Of a stretch of DNA of 64,000 nt, positions 9,044-20,049 are shown piece after piece (position 1 is the first letter of the stretch; each line of letters begins with the position of its first letter). Both the position numbers and the translations under genes were made by a program. This DNA comes from Hydrangea macrophylla (Eukaryota > Streptophyta > Magnoliopsida > Cornales > Hydrangeaceae). The notes below the pieces were generated by a model. That model saw only the letters and a program-made list of their open reading frames with translations. It searched no databases and was not told where the DNA came from. The stretch is from NCBI GenBank assembly GCA_033977485.1, contig CM066994.1, positions 84,940,871 to 85,004,870 on the forward strand. Reading direction: 5' to 3'.

Positions 9044-10342
9044 TGAAATCTCAAGATGAGGACTCTAAACCATGGAGATGGGCTTAGACTCAAAACCATT
9101 TTCTCCTACCATTTGATGGTCATTGGAGATGAAGACATGACTAATACTCATGAGTCTCAAGGAAATATAGAAAGGATTCCATGAAACACCAAGTTTAGAG
9201 GACCCCAAGTCATGAGTATGGACTTGGATCCATCTATTTGCTTATAAATGAAGTGATGATCAAACTTTGACTCCCATGGGAAGCATAGGCTTACATGGGA
9301 TTCAAAAGATCATGTTCAAGGGATTTCAAGAGAGATGTTGAGAATCTCTAAGAGTCTCAAGAAGGAAGTATGATCAACAAATAAAGCAAAGAAGACAAAG
9401 TAGCTTGAGGATTAAAGATTCAAAAAGAAAGAATGTAAATAAACAACTATGGTTAGAGGATTACCTCCAAACTATCCTCAAAAGTTTCTCTCTTTTGAAG
9501 ATCTTCCAAGCTCTTCTTCCTAGTTTTCTAAACTCTCTCTTTTCTCTCCCAAAGAAAGTTGGTATGTGGTGGTTTTTCCCTTGTGTATTGTGTTGTATGT
9601 CTCACCCTCTTCTTGTTTTATTCCTCAAGGAAGATCCTCCCTCTTTTATAGAAAAAATTACCAAGCTTTTTTAAGTGACTTCGGAGTGAAATACAGGTGT
9701 AAACATCTCATTTGGTGGTACAATACGTACTTCCTGAAATTAGATAGACTGCTACCCAGGGCGGCAGTCAAAAATCATCTACAGCAGTCCGTGAATGCCG
9801 TCGCGGCACTCCGTGACTGCCGCGCGGCTCTCAGTAAGTGCCGCGCCAAATTATTGATTGTCGTATTTTCGTCAACCTTACTTTATCAGTTTTTTGTTTT
9901 TATCCGCATACATATACGTATTGTACCATAAAATACGGACTTTAAAAGCAAACGGCAGTCAGAAAATGTCGGCGGCACTCAGTAAATGCCGGGCCGGCAC
10001 TCACTGAATGCCGTTCGGCACTCAGTGAGTGTCGCTCGGCATTCACGGAATGCCGCGAAATTCTGCCGTGTGCCGTTTTCTGCAGAACTTCCCTTTTTAG
10101 GTCTTTTCTTTCTTCTTTTTTTCTTAAAGAAACTTATTTTTGAAGATCTTTTCTGAAAATGGCGTTTTACACCTGAATTCTCCTAAATACCTGGTATTTT
10201 CTTCTTTCTGTGAAATTTTATCGCGTTTGGAGAACTTTCTGAAGAGCTTGGAATACTTCGAATCTTTTCGGTCTTATCATCATTGGACGTGGAGGTGACG
10301 CTCTCCTAAATTCGACGGTCGATCAAAATTGGGGTGTCTACA
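9044..10342 (-). repeat. Minus-strand Tat-A-type LTR, first 1.3 kb
   Basis: Read on the minus strand from 10342 it starts TGTAGACACCCCAATTTTGA and follows the Tat-A 3' LTR (47228 onward) through the palindrome block, the TATAAAAG box (plus 9643-9650) and the leader, until Tk1 interrupts it at 9043/9044. No polypurine tract lies outside 10342, so this is the outer end of an element or of a solo LTR. The remainder should lie left of the window, beyond Tk1. No gene is present. Confidence 0.88.
9764..10070. repeat. GC-rich palindrome block of Tat LTR
   Basis: Several head-to-head modules of the type GGCACTCAGTGAGTGCC with variants (cactcactgaatgccg, cattcacggaatgccg), in two groups separated by about 120 bp of AT-rich DNA. 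They lie upstream of the minus-strand TATA box. Equivalent blocks occur at 18160-18275, 42018-42160, 45646-45765 and 47508-47815. Confidence 0.8.
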
Positions 10343-12440
10343 GCTGGTTGATTGGTATTTCCGAGCTGGCGTGTCACCCCCTTCAGACATTTTTTGCAGA
10401 GTGGACGTCCTGGTCATCTTCTATACGGATTACATCCATGTCATTGTCATGTTCCCACCTGCATAGGGACATTCAGTGACTTGGTTTGGGGGAGAGTATA
10501 TGGGTTTTCATTTATTTTTAGTTGTAGTCGTTTATTTTGTTTTGTACATTTTCATTTGTTATTTTGTTTTAGTAGTAGGAATTTTTTTAATTCAATTTTA
10601 CTCGTTATTTCTTTTACTTTTGTTTCTTTATCATTCTTTTCATTCGTTGTATAAAAAAAATTCAAATTATGGAAAATTAAAAAAACAATTTATTCTAGTA
10701 GTTTTAATAATAAAGAAAGAACATTTTTTCTTATATGTTTTCTTAATATCAATGTTGCATTATTCTTGTTGTAACTAGATTTCATTGAAATTTGAGATTA
10801 AGAGAGTATGTAATCCGATGTCTACTGGAGCTATGAAGGTATGTCTTGAGAACTATATGTCATTAGAATCATTGCTTTATATCTTGTACTTGCATATCTT
10901 TTTTCACGGCACGTAGTCATATGGATGCACGTTGATATTGAATTATAATATAACTTGGATTTCTCAATAGTAATATAGAATTATAGACTAAAACCCGGTG
11001 AACTTTAGAGCATTTCATCATTTTTGAGGGTTTTTAATTTACTTTTATGGAATATCATTGACATAGCGTATTATTTCGTCGATTAGTCTCAATATTATTT
11101 ATTTTAATTGAAAGCCGAGTTAGTATTGGCATTAACCATGCTTAATAATAAAAAAAGAGAAGAATCTCTATTTCCTTTGATGTCGTAACATTGAAGAATC
11201 ATGTGAATCTAGAAAAGGATAATAGGCCATCTGTCTTAATAAACCTTTTTGGCCTTTGACTTTCCTTATAAAATATTTTTATATCCTTTGTTAACCACTT
11301 TGAAGCCTTATAATAAGCTTTTTCTTTGTTCGCCTATTATCCTACCCACTCCGATATGGAGTTCGCTACTATAAAAGCTAACCTAACCCATGTCCAAGAG
11401 TAGTAAATAATAGTTTTTCATAAAGAAATTGGGCTATTAATGACTCATATAAAGAAGGGTATTGAATAAATAAAAAAATGAAGATGGATATAAAAAGAAA
11501 AAAAAATAGATATTGGAAAAAGGATTGAAAAAAAAGAGAGAAAATATGAAGTGAAAAAGAAAAAAATAATAATAGATAGTCGTTGTAGTAAAGCCCTTGT
11601 ATTTCAAATATTACGGCTATTTCTATCTACCCAAGGACTTTTTGAATCCCTTCTACCTTTCTTTTCTTAGCTATAACCCTTGACCAACATTACAACCCTT
11701 GTAAAGTCCTAGTTGATTATAGGGAAACATGAGTTGAACATGGAACAGATAGAAAAAGGGAATAAAAGCATGGTAGTAATAATATTTACTTGACAATCGG
11801 TATCTATCCATGAGACTATTTTTCTGTCATGTCATACGTTGTTCCGTGTCATATGCGAGATTTATTTGCTTTATATATAATTATCTCCTTCGCATACATT
11901 TGAGTGATTACACCTGTTTCTGAGTGATTTTATTTTAGAGGGTAATTAACTACGTGAGATTTGTAGTCGAGGCATCGCTATATAGTTATCTAGTTTATAT
12001 TCCAAGTTCATAGTCACTGTGTATCCACTTGATTACTATTCACACACATGCGAGTCTTCGATATATTCTATTGATTCTGTTGATCTATGTTTTCGGATTA
12101 CTTTCATGACCTGGGTAGATGTATGATTATGTTGCTCTTGATAACTTAAACTTTTATTTGAATTTAGTTTATCAAGGAAGATGTTGATATTGAAATTTTA
12201 AAATTTTGCATAAAATTTTTCTTTTACAAGTTAATAAAGATGGTTGTGGGTGACTTGTTGACGAGAACCCTCACGAGACTTCACTCATCCGACTAGGGAT
12301 ACCTAGAGGTTTAAAAGGCTTGTTGCACAAGCTAAGTGCAATCGTTATCCATGTGAAAATGGATTAGAAATTTTTATTATTAGTAGTTTTTATTTTTCTT
12401 TTCTATTTGCTCGAGGACTAGCAAAATGTAGGTTTGGGGG
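10343..12440 (+). mobile_element. 3' internal region of an Athila-like LTR element (non-coding)
   Basis: No gene found. AT-rich DNA with a ggtttgggggag tract at 10482-10495 and, at its right end, gctcgaggactagcaaaa followed by a gtttggggg purine tract (12431-12440) directly before an LTR. In plant elements this layout marks the post-pol region and polypurine tract. The pol and left parts are missing, since the minus-strand Tat LTR starts at 10342. Class is inferred from these motifs only. Confidence 0.55.
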
Positions 12441-13930
12441 TGTTATCGGGAGAGAACAAATCCTAATTATATGCCTTAATTCACATTTGTTAGCCATTTT
12501 TATCCCATTTTTGTATAATTTTACTTCATTTTCCACTTTCTGTCAGGTTTTAGAAGAAAGCAATGATTCCAAGCTAAATGGCGTGAAAAAGCAGAAAGAA
12601 AGAACAAGGAAAAGCCATTTCGCGGGAGCGGTCCGCTCGTGCGACAATCCAGCCCTTCACTCACGCGGTCCGCTCGCGCGACCTCCCAGAATCGCGCTTG
12701 CGCGATCCGTACAAAAAACATAAAACGCGTATTTTGAAGTGCTGATGACCCCTACGTGGACGAAATTACCTAATTACGTCTAGAAAGCAAATTATAGCAG
12801 TTTCAGTCGGATTAGGTTTACGAAAACCTTCCTAATCTCTCTACAACTATATATATATCTCATTCTAAATCAATTGAGGGGTTACACACATTCATTCATA
12901 CATCAACTTTGAAGGCAAGAGGAAGAGAAGATTTAGCTTGAAGGTCTCTAATGGCAACCATCAACTCAATCTTCATGTTTTCATCAACCATGTGCAACTA
13001 AATGTCTATTCTAGGGTTTCAATGAAACCCTAGCTATGTAAAGAGGGAATTCTATACTTTCTTATTTTAGGATCTTATGTATTGGATAGTAATTGAACGT
13101 TGGTGGATTATTTAGATATAATCAGTTTTTAATGATAATAATCAAGAGTATTTGGGATCTATTCTTGTCTTAGATTTTTCCTTAAGCTTGTTGAACTCAA
13201 TAGTCCTTGATTTCTGTGATTGATAGGTGTATTTACATACAATAGTGCTTATGTGATTGTGATGTTTACATCTTTTATAATTCATGCCTAGGAAAGATGA
13301 GTTATGCTACACCCTAGTTATAGGTAGATAATTCATGTGGGGTGATGTTAATGCCAAAGCACAATGTGCTAATGCCAAAGCACAAAGTGTCACTAAAAGC
13401 TTTAGTGACACTTAGATATATGTCACTAAAGCTTTTAGTGACACTTTGTGCTTTGGCATTAGCAATTTGTGCTTTGGCATTAGCACTAGCCTTCATGTGA
13501 ACCGAAGATGAATTATGCTTAGATTAAACTAGCGATATCCTCTTGTTGATACTATTGGGCTTGTAGCTACGATAAATCGTGATTATCCAATCATATAACT
13601 TAAAATAGAAAGTCTAGACCCCCGATGCATAGCTAGTGGTGGATTTGCAATCCTAGATCTCATCCACTCATATTTAAACAATCTTAAATTTTGCACATTA
13701 GTTTACTTAGATTCAATTTTAGAATTTATTTTCATAATTTCATAGTTTAATTCATAGTAATAATTTACTCATCAAACAAACAAAATTCTATTTTTCAATA
13801 GCTAATTAGATTTAGATTTTATTAATTAAAGGATAAAAATAAACAATCTCTATGGGTTCGACCTTTACTTCTACCATACAAATCTTTAGAAAGTAAAACA
13901 TACTTTTATATCTTGATTTTGACAAGATCA
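12441..13930 (+). repeat. 3' LTR of the Athila-like element (1490 bp)
   Basis: Starts TGTTATCGGG right after the polypurine tract and ends AAGATCA at 13930, where a different element resumes. The end contains ctatgggttcgacc, a sequence often seen near the LTR end of plant Athila-like or related elements. It carries a large foldback (13347-13484). No coding sequence was found; the frame at 12487-12723 overlaps GC-rich LTR sequence. Confidence 0.65.
13347..13484. repeat. Long foldback (MITE-like or hairpin RNA)
   Basis: Near-perfect inverted repeat. The arms at 13368-13410 and 13421-13463 are exactly complementary (core gtcactaaaagctttagtgac) around a loop of about 10 bp. They are extended outward by a second pair of imperfect arms with atgccaaagcac / gtgctttggcat ends. 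A TA dinucleotide flanks each side (13349-13350 and 13481-13482), compatible with a mariner-type insertion. Could be a MITE inserted in the LTR or a local palindrome. Confidence 0.75.
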
Positions 13931-13973
13931 GGTCTCTTAAATCTGATAGCTGACAAAATGGGGTGTTTTTACA
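13931..13973 (-). repeat. 43 bp terminus of a Tat-B-type LTR
   Basis: Minus-strand reading from 13973 matches the first 43 bases of the Tat-B LTR (18364 onward: tgta.a.acaccccattttgtc.gctatcagattta.gaga). It is cut by the Athila-like LTR at 13930. Only the extreme end of this element is left in the window. Confidence 0.75.
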
Positions 13974-14458
13974 CTTCCACATTCAGTGATGCTAGGATTA
14001 GCAGGTGAGGCCCAGCCCGGAGGCATCAACAAAAATGGTGGGAATACAGATAAGGGCCATTATGATGATGGGTATTCAGGAGAGGACTACTACGGGGAAC
14101 TCTATGGATTCGCTAATTGAAGATGGAATTTTCCTAGTCCTCTGTTATCTTTTATATTGTAATGTAATAAATTATTTTGCTGTTGGATTTCATGACACTA
14201 GGTGTCACAAGACTATTTATCTTTTATTCTGTTGCTTTTGGGTTTTATTCAAGGTTTGTAATATAATGTTTAATGTATGACACAATAATGTTTAATAGTA
14301 GTATGCTGTGTTTGAATTAGATGCAATCCCAATATTAATTTGCTTCTTTTTAATATTTTTGTTGAGGACAATCAGGAGCATCTCTAACTAGTTGCGTGTC
14401 CACGGGTCCAAAGGCAGGAAATTTATTTTTCCCTACTTTGCCACTATGGGGAAAGACA
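13974..14458 (+). repeat. Tekay-like LTR fragment (Tk2), U5 end
   Basis: Aligns with the last 480 bases of the Tk1 LTR: the stretch coding DDGY..EDYY then stop (14118-14120), the ggtccaaag/ggaaatttatttttc motif near the end, and a terminal AAGACA at 14458. The homologous small frame is open from about 13990 to 14120. The left part is lost behind the Tat-B-type terminus. Confidence 0.75.
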
Positions 14459-15443
14459 TGGTGTTTGGGTTGTATTTGTATGATAGTGGTGGTAGGTGCT
14501 TCAACAAACAAAGCCTAAAGGTGGTGCTTACCTCTTGTTTTTCATACAGAACCAAAAATGAGAGAGAAGGAAGCTTGATTTGGTGCGGTTTTCAATCTAA
14601 ACATAGAGGGAAAAGCCTTGCTTTTATAGAAAACCCTACATGGGCTCTGATCCCATGTAGGTAAGCCACTGGTAGATCGGTGCAACTCCGATCTTGATTA
14701 CCCGATCGTCTTGGAACTTCAATTGTCATCAATTTATGAATTGCTCGTTCGATCTTTCTGATTTAAAAAGTTCTGGACTTATATTGACGCCGTCATCGAA
14801 TCCGTATAGTTGGATTGACGATTTATGAGACAAAAAATGACTGTATTGCCCCTATCTTTACTAACTTGGTCGTAAAACTTTGGTCGTACACCGTTTCTTC
14901 TCTGATTGTCTGATTAGACTAATTCAATTCGTATAATCTCTACCTTTCAGTACACCGAAACTTCGATCGGAGCCCGATTCTCTACTGGTTATCAGAATTT
15001 GATTATTCAAAGTCCTGTGGGCTTGTATTGATTCTTGATTTGCCTCAATGTAATCAAATTTGACTTCGATCATCTCAGACTTGATTTTGGTCTTGAATTG
15101 CATGCCGAACATGGATTTCGGTTGAAAATGTCACTGATTATCAAAATCAAATGATCTCAGTCTCTATAATTTTCGATCGATGAGCTGTGGACTCTGAACG
15201 ACTTCAATTTGACGTACAAACATCCCACACTCTAATTTGTTGACTTTTGACTCGAGCCGACCTTGATTATTGACTTTTGGGAGATCCAGAATGCAGTACA
15301 TTCACATCGACATTGCTTACGATGTTGATTTGTCCTCTAGGAATCCTGATTGAACTTCAGAACTCTTTTTCTTGATTCGCGTGCCCGGTGGGCCCCCTGT
15401 GATAGATTTTTTTATTTTTTTGGGTCAAAATGGGGTGTCAATA
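14459..15443 (-). repeat. Minus-strand Tat-like LTR (Tat-C), U3 and start of R
   Basis: Read from 15443 it starts TATTGACACCCCATTTTGACC, a variant of the Tat-A/Tat-B LTR start, and about 820 bp later has a TATAAAAG box (plus 14621-14628). A leader follows with a splice-donor-like AAGAG/GTAAGC (plus 14531). It is cut at 14458/14459 by Tk2. No gene. The frames at 14392-14664 and 14924-15112 are chance. Confidence 0.7.
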
Positions 15444-15617
15444 CCAACCACGATCAAAATTACATAAGTATAAGCATAAGCATAAGCATAGACAAATAGG
15501 CTCTAAGAACGATTGCGGTGGTGTGAAAATTTGTACCCCCTCTGGCTCAGTTTCTTTAACTATCTTCGAATATCTAAATATTTAATCAAACATCATTAAA
15601 TACATTGTCTCCTATTA

Positions 15618-15984
15618 AAAAAAGTAGGTTTAATTACATTCACCTCCCCTGTGGTTTGCCTTAATTACACGAAGCCCCTTGCATTTTGGAAAATTACATG
15701 GACCTCCCTTAAAATTAGCATTCTGTAACACTTTTCCCCCCTTAAAATTAATATTTTATAACAATTTCCCCCTTAAAGTGTTCCAAAATACTACTCGGCT
15801 TAAAATTAGCATTTGCAAACACTTTCCCCCATTAAATTAGCATTGTATAATACTTTCCCCCTTAAAGTGTTACAAAATACTACTAGGCATAAGGGAGGTC
15901 TGAGTAATTTCCCAAAATACGAGGGAGGTCTGTGTAATTAAGACAAACCACAGGAGAGGTGAGTGTAATTAACCCAAAAAAGTA
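15618..15984. mobile_element. Mutator-like MITE (349 bp) with 9 bp duplication
   Basis: The element at 15627-15975 has terminal inverted repeats about 42 bp long (starting GGTTTAATTACA, ending TGTAATTAACCC) that contain cacctcccctgtggtttg and its complement. It is flanked by a perfect 9 bp direct repeat AAAAAAGTA at 15618-15626 and 15976-15984, the duplication length of Mutator-type transposons. The middle holds two internal copies of a cttaaaattagcattnnntaacactttccccc unit. Non-coding. Confidence 0.82.
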
Positions 15985-16032
15985 TATTCTTCCAAAATTG
16001 CCTATTTTGCTTCCTTTTACCAAGAACTAATA

Positions 16033-16164
16033 CTCCTCTATATTTAAGTTTAAGGACATTGTTAAAAAGTGAGTAAAAAACATGCATTTAATATTCAAAG
16101 TGTTCTTTAGTTTTGGGATGGCTAAAAAAAGAAAAAGTATTCATATAAAGTGGGACGGAGGGAG
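16033..16164. mobile_element. Stowaway-like MITE, copy 1
   Basis: 132 bp between TA dinucleotides. The right end GGGACGGAGGGAG is the classic Stowaway terminus and the left end CTCCTCTATATTT is a decayed partner. The second copy lies at 16252-16383 within the tandem duplication. Confidence 0.65.
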
Positions 16165-16251
16165 TAGTATGAAAATTTAGGATGTAATTAACCCAAAAAA
16201 GTATATTCTTCCAAAATTGCCTATTTTACTTCCTTTTACCAAGAACTAATA

Positions 16252-16383
16252 CTCCTCTATATTTAAGTTTAAGGACATTGTTAAAAGTGAGTAAAAAACA
16301 TGCATTTAATATTCAAAGTGTTCTTTAGTTTTGGGATGGCTAAAAAAAGAAAAAAGTATTCATATAAAGTGGGACGGAGGGAG
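16252..16383. mobile_element. Stowaway-like MITE, copy 2
   Basis: Duplicate of the element at 16033-16164, created by the tandem duplication and not by a second insertion, because the flanking sequence is duplicated too. Confidence 0.65.
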
Positions 16384-16400
16384 TAGTATGAAAATTTAGG

Positions 16401-16826
16401 CTAAGTTCGTGTATGAAAATTGGAAAACTCATAGTGGTGTAGGAGCCCAAACGGCAGAAATATTATCATTTGGTGACCAGACAGCGGAGTGATTGTCGTT
16501 CAGTGCCAAATGGCAATCACAATGCTGTTTGTTTTTTTTTTCGCTTCTTTCTTTTGTCTAATATCATAATTGTGGTTTTTTTTCTTTTCTTTTTCTTTCT
16601 TTCTTCTTTGGTCCAAACACATTTGATAGCAACAAGAAATAAATAAAAAATAAACCAAAAACCCAAGGCAATGTGATGCACGACCGACTGTGGCTTTGCC
16701 GGTTGGACGTGGGCCGACAGTGGTTCTGCCGGCTAGACGCGTGCAGCGCATGCTGATAGTGGCTTTACTATTTGGTTAGGGACGACAGTGGTTATGCCAT
16801 TTATTTTCGGGAGACGACATTCAATT
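16401..16826. other. Intergenic DNA, no gene seen
   Basis: Contains a pyrimidine-rich run (16527-16605) and a few gacagtggcttt/gacagtggttc repeats (16687-16795). No coding frame of merit. Confidence 0.5.
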
Positions 16827-16948
16827 CTATAGGGTAAATTAACAAAAGGGTAAACTTACGTTCTCTTACTATATGCTATACTAGGCTACCATTTAACAAA
16901 CACCACTTCGGGATGATCGTAGAGTAGTTAAGCTAATTTACCCTATAG
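16827..16948. mobile_element. Small MITE (122 bp)
   Basis: Perfect 15 bp terminal inverted repeats CTATAGGGTAAATTA / TAATTTACCCTATAG. The target duplication is not clear, so the superfamily cannot be assigned. Confidence 0.6.
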
Positions 16949-17879
16949 AGTCACACCATAGTAGTTGCTCTAAGAGCATCTATAAATTTAAGTGAAAATT
17001 TGTTTAAGTTTAATGCACAAAAAAAGGACACTAACAATGGTGTATAAGCAGAGGGCAGACACAGAACCGTTGGAATACCAAAAGGCACAAGGACATCCAT
17101 GTGAGCATCACACGACATGTTGTATGTAGTGTGGGACCAGGCGGCACAGTGTGTGCCATATGATGCCATACTCTTTGTGCCGTGTGGTCCCAACGGCTAT
17201 CCTACCAACGGTTACTTCCAACATATTTTCCTATGGTCCCAACAACTATTTGCAATTGTATTAATAGATTTGAGGAATTTAAATTTTTTTAATTGTTCAC
17301 TGTCTCCTCCAATAGTTTTTTTATTGTGCATTTTCAAATCTAGTTTTTTATTGTGCATTTTCAACTATCCTTTTAATTGTGCATTTTAAACCTAATTTTT
17401 TTTTTTGTATTTTAAACTATAGTTTTTTATTGTGCATTTTAACCCCCCACTTTTTTGCATTTTAAACTGTAGTTTTTTCTTGTGCATTTTAAACTCTATA
17501 ATTAGAAAAATATTGATTCTTCCAAGCATTGTTGTTACTTGAAAAGCTTACCATTTTTTTTTTACTAAATTATCTTCTTTACCTAATTTTAGTAATAATA
17601 AAAAATAGTATGATGAATAGATTGTTCGTAAAAAGAGTACTCGACATAGTTTTACAAGCACTATGCAAATCATATCTCAAGAGCCTCAAGAACACTCGAG
17701 TGAAGACTATGTGCGTGCTGTGATGATAACCCGCACGCCTCTGATGGAAAAACTATGATCAACAAACAAGGCCATATGTTCAAAATGTACGGGAATTGGA
17801 AGAGTGTGCACTCATTCTACATCCATGTTTCACGCTTCGAACAAATCAAAGGTGTTATTGACCTTTCTAGTTAGTCTCG
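16949..17879 (+). other. Intergenic DNA left of Tat-A
   Basis: No intact gene. Contains a GC-richer stretch (17040-17240) with caacggct/aacggtt repeats, and about seven degenerate 22-28 bp units reading tttttattgtgcattttaaa (17320-17500). The last few hundred bases should hold the 5' part of the plant mobile domain gene that continues at 50126, because Tat-A separates the two. I could not identify its exons here. Confidence 0.4.
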
Positions 17880-17884
17880 CCTAC
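17880..17884 (+). repeat. Target-site duplication of Tat-A, left copy (CCTAC)
   Basis: CCTAC directly precedes the 5' LTR and recurs as 50121-50125 directly after the 3' LTR. This proves that 17885-50120 is one insertion despite the nested element inside it. Confidence 0.9.
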
Positions 17885-18363
17885 TATAGACACCCCAATT
17901 TTGACCAAATGTCGAATTTAGGAGAGCGTCACCTCCACATCCGATGATGACAAGGGTCGAAAGATTCGAAGTGTCCAAGCTCTTCAGAAAGTTCTCCAAA
18001 CGCGGTAAAATTTTCACAGATTGAAATACCAGGTATTTAGGAGAATTCAGGTATAAAACATCACTTCTGGAAAAAATCTTTGAAAATAAGTTTCTTTAAA
18101 AAAAGAGAGAAAAGAAAGGACCTAAAAATGGGAAGTTCAACAAAAAACGGCATACGACAGTATTTGGCGGCACTCAGTGAGTGTCGAATGGCGTTCAGTG
18201 AGTGCCGAACGACAGTCACTGAGTGCCGTCCCGGCATTTAACGAGTGCCACCGACAATTCCTGACTGCCGTTTGCTTTAACAGTCCGTATTTTGTGGTAC
18301 AATACGTATATGTATGCGGATAAAAACAAAAAACTGATAAAGTAAGGCTGACTAAAACGCGGT
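17885..18363 (+). repeat. Tat-A 5' LTR, first segment
   Basis: Aligns with 47228-47686 of the 3' LTR (start mutated to TATAGACACCCC). It includes one palindrome block at 18160-18275. It is interrupted after cgcggt by the start of Tat-B. The next 2.1 kb of this LTR is missing from the window. Confidence 0.9.
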
Positions 18364-19435
18364 TGTAGACACCCCATTTTGTCGGCTATCAGATTTAGGA
18401 GACCCATAGCTTGGTGGTTCACAATGATCGAAAAAGACTCAAAAGGACTCCTGAAAGTTAGTTCTATTTCTCAAAATGCTCAGAATGACCAAAACGCCCC
18501 TGAAAGCCCAAAAACTCCCAGATTTGGACCAAAAGTTCTGAAAACATTCTATGTCGTAAGAAAAGTAAGAAAATGAGTTTTTAAGAAAAATCAAATGAAA
18601 TCGTCAGCTCCCAGAGACCCCCGGAAGTCCCGGAAGTTCTCAGAAAGACCCCGTTGATCGGTTTGACCAAGATTTGACCAAGTTTGAACAAGTTTGACTG
18701 AAATCGTCCAAATTCACCGACATCATTCTAGATCACGTGAAAAGTATTAAAATGAGTTTTAAAAGAAGATCACACGAAAACGCCAGCTCCTGGGAACTCC
18801 CGGAGATTTCCAAAACTTCCCGGGAATCGCAGGTTTGACCGGTTTGACAAGAATTTGACTTTAGAACCGGGGCACCATAATAATTTTTAAATATTTTTCA
18901 TGGATACTAGAGGTCAATAGCTTTCCAATGGTATATCGCACATAATTTCTGGATTTAAAACGAATTTATTATGAATTTCCAAAGGTGAAAAAAGGCGATC
19001 AAATCGGCTTTTATCGCGAATACCGCAAAACGTTTCAAAGTGACCTATCCCAGAACTATTTTTTATGTAAAGTAGACTCCATTACCTTTCCAACGGTATA
19101 TCACAACCTCAATTTGGAGTTCGTATGCATTTTCTGTGAATTTCGGACGAAATAGGGCCTTTTCGCGAATACCGGAACCTCTGGGGACCTAAACAGCATT
19201 ATCTGGACGAAGGAAGAGCAGTGCCGCCGCGGCACTAGCCCACTGCCGCCGCGGCACAGGCCCAGTGCCACCACTGCACTCTCCCCCAGAACAGTATGTT
19301 TTTGTAATTTATTTTGGGGGTCCAATTTGATATATTAGAAATCAAAACGACGTAGTTTTGGTTTCCAGCTTATTTTGGACCAATGGGAGACCATTTTAAA
19401 CTTTTTAAAACTCCATTTACCACCCCTCCTTTGCC

Positions 19436-19443
19436 TATAAAAG
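19436..19443 (+). promoter_or_regulatory. TATA box of Tat-B LTR
   Basis: TATAAAAG in context ctttgcctataaaagaagcc, about 155 bp after the GC-rich palindromic block. The same arrangement occurs at 30357 (3' copy), 47917 (Tat-A) and on the minus strand at 9643 and 14621. Confidence 0.75.
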
Positions 19444-20049
19444 AAGCCATTTACTTCCATTTAGAGGAGAGACATGGAAGCTTAGAGAGAGCTTAGGAAG
19501 AAACTCTAGAAAAATATAGAGAGATAAAGAGAAGAAGTAGTCTTCTTCTTCCATTTTTTCCAATCAAAGTGAGTTCTAATCTTGTTTTCCTCCACCATTC
19601 TTCTATATACTTCATCATCAATATACCCAATTACCATTCTTAAGCATTCTTGAGTTAGGAAGATACTTCCATGTCCAAATGTCAAAATCTATGAGTAAAA
19701 CACCAAGCTACAAGTCCAAAATCACATTGATTATCATCTATTGATTGTTATTTACTTGCTTGTTCATATTATGTTCATCTCTTCTTACCTCATTTCTTTT
19801 TGATTTTCTTTATTTACTTACTAGTTCATCATCATCTAGATGATGTCATGAAGTTTGAGGTGAGTGAATCCTTATGGATAGTAGCTCTTGACCTTAAAAA
19901 TATGTTTGATAGATGATGATTATAACTTCAATACCTCCAAGGTATCCTTGAAGTTATGTTCAAAATAAAAATGAATCTCTCAAATAATATTGGGAGTTCT
20001 TTGATGATTCAAGGTTGGATGAGGTTCTAAGTGGTCACATGGTCATCTC

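Larger units (their letters stand above)
15964..16400. repeat. 219 bp tandem duplication
   Basis: 15964-16182 is repeated at 16183-16400 with very few changes. Each unit starts inside the last 12 bases of the MITE (tgtaattaaccc), includes its right-hand 9 bp duplication and one Stowaway-like element, and ends gaaaatttagg. The duplication therefore happened after the MITE had inserted. Confidence 0.92.

Noticed and set aside
10352..10778. Hydrophobic frames of about 100 aa
   Set aside because: T-rich DNA gives Phe/Leu-rich frames by composition; no Met-start context or conservation.
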